From: Paracoccus indicus
GTDB taxonomy: Bacteria; Pseudomonadota; Alphaproteobacteria; Rhodobacterales; Rhodobacteraceae
Length of the DNA: 64,000 nt
Assembly (NCBI RefSeq): GCF_003056335.1
Contig: NZ_PYWA01000006.1
Coordinates: 248,001-312,000, forward strand
Direction: 5' to 3'
Of this stretch, positions 60,363-64,000 are shown in pieces (the first letter of the stretch is position 1; the number at the start of each line of letters is the position of its first letter). The translations under genes and the position numbers were made by a program. A model generated the notes under the pieces. It did no database searches. It was given only the letters and a program-made list of their open reading frames with translations, and was not told the DNA's origin.

Positions 60363-62102
60363 TTATTCCGCCACTTTCTGTGCATTGTCGGGTTGGGACA
60401 GCGCCATCCATGCATCGTATTGCGACAGGAAGACGCTTCCGTTCAGCTGATCCAGGAAATGCGTCTTTCGCAGGCGGTCCATGACCGGTCCCTTCACCTC
60501 GGACAGGTGCAGCCCGACACCCAGATCGCCAAGCCGATGGTTGATGGCCTCGAGGCTTTCGAGGGCCGAGTAGTCGATCTCGTTCACGGCAGAACACATC
60601 AGGATCACATGGCGCAGGGACCTGCCGTCGATCACCCGGTCCTGGATCAGATCCTCGAGGAACCTGGCGTTCACGAAATACAGGCTCTCGTCCACGCGCA
60701 GGGTCAGGATCTGGGCATCCGTGGCGACATCATGCCTGCTGATGTTGCGGAAATGGTTGGTGCCGGGAATAAGCCCGACCTCGGCGACATGGGGCCTCGA
60801 GGTCTTGTAGAGGTGCAGCGCGATGGACAGGACCACCCCCGACGCGACGCCGATCTCGACCCCCAGGGTCAGTGTCACGAGGATGGTGGCGGCCACGGCG
60901 GTGAAATCGGTGCGCGAATAGGCCCAGGTCTTTCGCAGGATCGAGAAGTCCACGAGGCTGAGGACGGCGACCACGATCGTCGCGGCCAGCGTGGCATTGG
61001 GCAGGTAATAGACCAGCGGCGTCAGCGACAGCGCGGCGATGGCAAGGCCGATGGCGGTGAAGGCGCCCGCGGCCGGTGTCTCGGCGCCCGCGTCGAAGTT
61101 CACGACCGACCGCGCAAAGCCGCCGGTGACCGGATAGCCCCCGGTGAAGGCCGCGCCGATATTGGCGGCGCCAAGGCCGATCAGTTCCTGGTTCGGGTCG
61201 ATGCGCTGGCGTTTCTTGGCCGCCAGCGTCTGCGCCACGGATATGGATTCCACGAAGCCGATGACCGAGATCAGGATCGCCGGGACCAGCAGCTGGCCGA
61301 TCAGGTCGGGCGAAAGGCTGGGCAGGGTCAGCGGCGGCAGGGCCTGCGGCACCTGGCCCACGATCGAGACGCCGTGACCCGCCAGATCGAAACCCCATAC
61401 GGCCAGCGTCGTCACCACGACCGCGGCCACCGGCCCCGCCTTGGCGATGATGTCTGCCAGAAGCGGCCCCGCGCCCATCCTGCGAAGCAGGGGCTTCAGC
61501 CCCTTGCGGACCCAGAACAGAAAGACCGTCGCCGTGACCCCGATGATCACGGTGATCGGGTTCGTCTGGCCCAGATGCGTCAGGATGGACCCCGCCATCT
61601 GGATCAGCGTATGGCCCCCGGCCTCGATGCCCAGGATGTGCTTCAGCTGGCTGGTGGCGATCAGGATGCCCGAGGCGGTGATGAACCCCGCGATCACCGG
61701 ATGGCTGAGGAAGTTCGCCAGAAACCCCAAGCGAAAGATCCCCAGCAGCAACAGGATGCCGCCCGAAAGACCCGCCAGCGTCAGGGCGGCGACCGCATAA
61801 CCCGCCGTTCCCTGCTGCGCCACCTGGCCCACCGCCGATGCCGTCAGCAGCGAGACGACCGCAACCGGCCCCACGGCCAGCGCCCGCGACGTGCCGAAGA
61901 CCGCATAGAGCAGGATCGGCGCGATCGAGGCATAGATCCCCGCCTCGGGCGGCAATCCGGCAAGCAGCGCATAGGCCAGCGACTGCGGGATCAGCATGAT
62001 TGTCACGATCACCGCCGCGACCAGGTCGTTCGTCAGCGCGGAACAGTCATAGGTCCGACCCCATGTGAGGATCGGCAGATAGCGGGTAAATCCTGGCTTC
62101 AT
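60363..62102 (-). CDS. SulP-family anion transporter with STAS domain
   Basis: A 579-residue SulP protein. The membrane domain has about 12-14 helices with family motifs (VTIMLIPQSLAYALLAGLPP, GTSRALAVGPVAVVSLLT, AFTGGYPVTGGFARSVVNFD), and the C-terminal 120 residues form a STAS domain (HVILMCSAVNEIDYSALESL). SulP proteins move sulfate, bicarbonate or other anions. Adjacent to the DUF442-SQR fusion gene, it could export sulfite/sulfate made from sulfide. ATG 62102 matches the family start (MKPGFTRYLPILTWG). Confidence 0.88.
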   Translation of the reverse strand: MKPGFTRYLPILTWGRTYDCSALTNDLVAAVIVTIMLIPQSLAYALLAGLPPEAGIYASIAPILLYAVFGTSRALAVGPVAVVSLLTASAVGQVAQQGTAGYAVAALTLAGLSGGILLLLGIFRLGFLANFLSHPVIAGFITASGILIATSQLKHILGIEAGGHTLIQMAGSILTHLGQTNPITVIIGVTATVFLFWVRKGLKPLLRRMGAGPLLADIIAKAGPVAAVVVTTLAVWGFDLAGHGVSIVGQVPQALPPLTLPSLSPDLIGQLLVPAILISVIGFVESISVAQTLAAKKRQRIDPNQELIGLGAANIGAAFTGGYPVTGGFARSVVNFDAGAETPAAGAFTAIGLAIAALSLTPLVYYLPNATLAATIVVAVLSLVDFSILRKTWAYSRTDFTAVAATILVTLTLGVEIGVASGVVLSIALHLYKTSRPHVAEVGLIPGTNHFRNISRHDVATDAQILTLRVDESLYFVNARFLEDLIQDRVIDGRSLRHVILMCSAVNEIDYSALESLEAINHRLGDLGVGLHLSEVKGPVMDRLRKTHFLDQLNGSVFLSQYDAWMALSQPDNAQKVAE

Positions 62103-62190
62103 CGCATTCTCTCTGGATTGTGGAAGAGGGGCGCAATTCCCGCGCCCCCTTCGCCCATGCATGGACCCAAGGGTCCGGACCGCCCCCGGG

Positions 62191-63870
62191 TCATTCGGCG
62201 GCGGTTCCCAGCCTTTCGGGCCTGGCCATCCATTCGTGTCCCCGCAGCATCGCCCGCCAATAGATCGGCGGCAGCAGCCTTTCCTTCAGGAACCACGCCG
62301 CGCGGCTTGGCCTTGTGCCGTCGATCAGGAAGGACGGAAAGCTTGGCTTGACCACCCCGCCATAGCCGAATTCGGCCAAGACGATCTTGCCGCGCTCGAC
62401 CGTCAGCGGGCAAGAACCATAGCCGTCGTATTGGGCGACTGCCGATTTTCCCGCGATGTCGGCCACGATGTTCTCGGCCACCGTCGGTGCCTGCTTGCGC
62501 GCTGCGGCGGCGGTCTTGGCATTGGGCGCGTTCATCACGTCGCCAAGCGCCCAGATGTTGTCGAAGCTCTTGTGGCGCAGCGTCGCCTGGTCAACGTTGA
62601 CCCAGCCTGCCGGATCGGCCAGCGGCGAGACGCGAATGAAGTCCGGCGCTGTCTGCGGCGGGCAGACATGCATCATGTCAAACTCAATCTCGACGCGGCG
62701 GGGTTCCTTCTCGGCCTCCTTGACCTCGAAGGTGGCCGTCTTCGCTGGCCCGTCGACCGCCACGAGATTGTGAAAGAAGTCCAGCGTTGCGTCGTACTTC
62801 TTCACGTATTCCATCAGTGTCGGCACGTAGTCCTTCACGCCAAAGAGCACGCCGCCCGCGTTGCAGAAGTGGATGTCGATGTTCTTGAGACGACCGGACC
62901 GGTGCCAGTGGTCTGCCGAGAGATACATCGCCTTCTGCGGCGCGCCGGCGCATTTGATTGGCATCGGTGGCTGGGTGAAGAGCGCGGTGCCGCCGCGCAT
63001 CTCCCGCACCAGTTGCCAAGTGTAGGGCGCTAGGTCGTAGCGATAGTTCGAGGTTACCCCGTTTCGGCCGAGCGTATCGACAAGGCCATCGACCTTGCCC
63101 CAGTCGAGCTTGAGACCGGGACAGACGACGAGACGATCGTATTTCACGACACGGCAACCATCGAGGATGATCGCGTTGTTCTGCGGCTCGAAGGCCGCGA
63201 CCGCGGCCTTGATCCACTTGACCCCTTTCGGGATCAGGCCGCCCATTGTCTTGGCGGTTTCCTGTGCCTCGAAGATGCCGCCGCCGACCATCGTCCAGCC
63301 GGGCTGGTAATAGTGGATCTCGGCCGGATCGATGATCGCGATATCGAGGCCGGGCTTGCGCGATTTGAGACTTGCCGCGACTGCGATGCCGCCGGCACCC
63401 GCGCCGACGATGACCACTTTGTAGTGCGCATCGCCCGTGTCGGTCGGGGTCTTGCCGCCGTTGGCGACGCGGCGCGCGACACCGTTCATGTCATAGCCTG
63501 CCGCCTTCGTCATGGCGAGGATCTCCGAGACGGGTCGCTTTTTCGCCTCGTGCAGCGACCAGAGTGTAGCCGAGCGTGTGCCGGTCCGGCAGTAGGCCAG
63601 GACCGGGCGTTGCACCTCTGCCAGCGCCTGGCCGAAGGCAGCAACGTTCTGATCGGTCACCATCCCCGACTCAACCGGGACGTAGCGCGTCTCGATCCCC
63701 TCGGCCTTGGCAGCGGCCTCGATCTCTTCGAAGCTCGGTTGATCCGCGCCTTCCCCATCGGGGCGATTGCAGATGATCGCACGATAGCCTGCAGCCTTGA
63801 TCGCGGCCATGTCCATGGCTGCGATCTGCGGGGACACCGTAACTTTCGGCGAGATTTCTTTCAGTTCCAT
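62191..63870 (-). CDS. DUF442 sulfurtransferase-sulfide:quinone oxidoreductase fusion
   Basis: A 559-residue two-domain enzyme. Residues 1-115 form a DUF442 (TIGR01244) domain with the P-loop Cys94 in AYCRTGTRS, resembling a phosphatase/rhodanese-type sulfur carrier. Residues 148-559 are a sulfide:quinone oxidoreductase: FAD motif VGAGAGG (155-161) and the Cys250, Cys307 and Cys403 set (VVCPGL, IKCAGAP, HVCPPQ), three candidates for the redox pair. SQR makes persulfide from sulfide; the fused domain could pass it to glutathione or a later enzyme such as the persulfide dioxygenase at 5.1-6.0 kb. GGGAGGA precedes the ATG at 63870. Confidence 0.87.
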   Translation of the reverse strand: MELKEISPKVTVSPQIAAMDMAAIKAAGYRAIICNRPDGEGADQPSFEEIEAAAKAEGIETRYVPVESGMVTDQNVAAFGQALAEVQRPVLAYCRTGTRSATLWSLHEAKKRPVSEILAMTKAAGYDMNGVARRVANGGKTPTDTGDAHYKVVIVGAGAGGIAVAASLKSRKPGLDIAIIDPAEIHYYQPGWTMVGGGIFEAQETAKTMGGLIPKGVKWIKAAVAAFEPQNNAIILDGCRVVKYDRLVVCPGLKLDWGKVDGLVDTLGRNGVTSNYRYDLAPYTWQLVREMRGGTALFTQPPMPIKCAGAPQKAMYLSADHWHRSGRLKNIDIHFCNAGGVLFGVKDYVPTLMEYVKKYDATLDFFHNLVAVDGPAKTATFEVKEAEKEPRRVEIEFDMMHVCPPQTAPDFIRVSPLADPAGWVNVDQATLRHKSFDNIWALGDVMNAPNAKTAAAARKQAPTVAENIVADIAGKSAVAQYDGYGSCPLTVERGKIVLAEFGYGGVVKPSFPSFLIDGTRPSRAAWFLKERLLPPIYWRAMLRGHEWMARPERLGTAAE

Positions 63871-63949
63871 CGTTGCATTCCTCCCTTTTGGTTTCGATCT
63901 AAGACCGTTCACCGACGACAAAGCGCCGCCATCGCGCCTGCGGACTTCT

Positions 63950-64000
63950 TCAAGTGGATGGGTCTTCGACTTGTATGACCGAAACCATCTTCGCGCTGTA
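63950..64000 (-). CDS. 3' end of an upstream gene (cut by window edge)
   Basis: An open minus-strand frame runs in from the window edge and ends at a TGA at 63952-63950, with 79 bp before the fusion gene starts. The 16 visible residues (YSAKMVSVIQVEDPST) are too few for an assignment. Confidence 0.3.
   Translation of the reverse strand, partial: YSAKMVSVIQVEDPST

Noticed and set aside
1..64000. CRISPR arrays, tRNA and rRNA genes
   Set aside because: No regularly spaced direct repeats and no cloverleaf or rRNA-like segments were seen on either strand.

Overview
GC-rich alphaproteobacterial DNA carrying a repABC replication/partition module (6.9-10.3 kb), so the window is most likely part of a large plasmid or chromid of a Rhodobacteraceae member. 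A Paracoccus-like host is favoured by the aztABCD-type zinc importer, the gene style and the density of decayed insertion sequences. The host assignment is inference; the plasmid module is read directly from two parS palindromes and the repA-repB-ctRNA-repC order.

Layout. 0-2.4 kb: end of a terminal-oxidase cluster (subunit II without CuA ligands, DUF2231, CopD/HemJ-like protein, CtaG). 2.9-6.0 kb: DUF1206 protein, then a BigR-controlled sulfide/persulfide operon (bigR, pmpA, pmpB, persulfide dioxygenase). 6.0-6.7 kb: VapBC-like toxin-antitoxin pair. 6.9-10.3 kb: repABC. 10.3-15 kb: HNH-like protein, serine recombinase, RHE_PE00001-type protein and a degraded IS6-family element in an IS21 remnant. 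15.0-22.8 kb: LysR regulator plus an ABC carbohydrate importer with a cytoplasmic-looking formylglycine sulfatase and a DUF4432 epimerase-like protein. 23.7-26.5 kb: ClC-type channel and a complete formylglycine-generating enzyme, which can activate that sulfatase.

26.5-38.7 kb is accessory: IS3 and IS110 fragments, DUF2254, an Lrp/LysE pair, a tyrosine recombinase, a YjhX/YjhQ-like pair, AraC/SDR, an intact IS1182-type element, a frameshifted acetyltransferase and diverged non-coding repeats. 38.8-45.3 kb: six-gene operon joining a TRAP transporter to a class I P450 system, with a divergent LysR gene. 45.4-46.2 kb: an IS3 junction that has cut a DUF1826 gene. 46.2-52 kb: zinc homeostasis (zur, cobW-type GTPase, aztABCD, candidate Zur box). 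52.0-54.6 kb: Rrf2-controlled MFS exporter and methyltransferase. 54.9-60.1 kb: TonB receptor, PepSY, SCO, PCuAC and a small copper-type protein. 60.4-63.9 kb: SulP transporter and a DUF442-SQR fusion.

How it fits together. Three themes recur: inorganic and organic sulfur (sulfide to persulfide to sulfite, sulfate-ester cleavage, SulP), metal supply for respiration (zinc and copper genes, oxidase assembly), and uptake-linked catabolism (ABC plus sulfatase; TRAP plus P450). Coherent operons are separated by IS debris, toxin-antitoxin pairs and recombinases, consistent with assembly by successive transfers.
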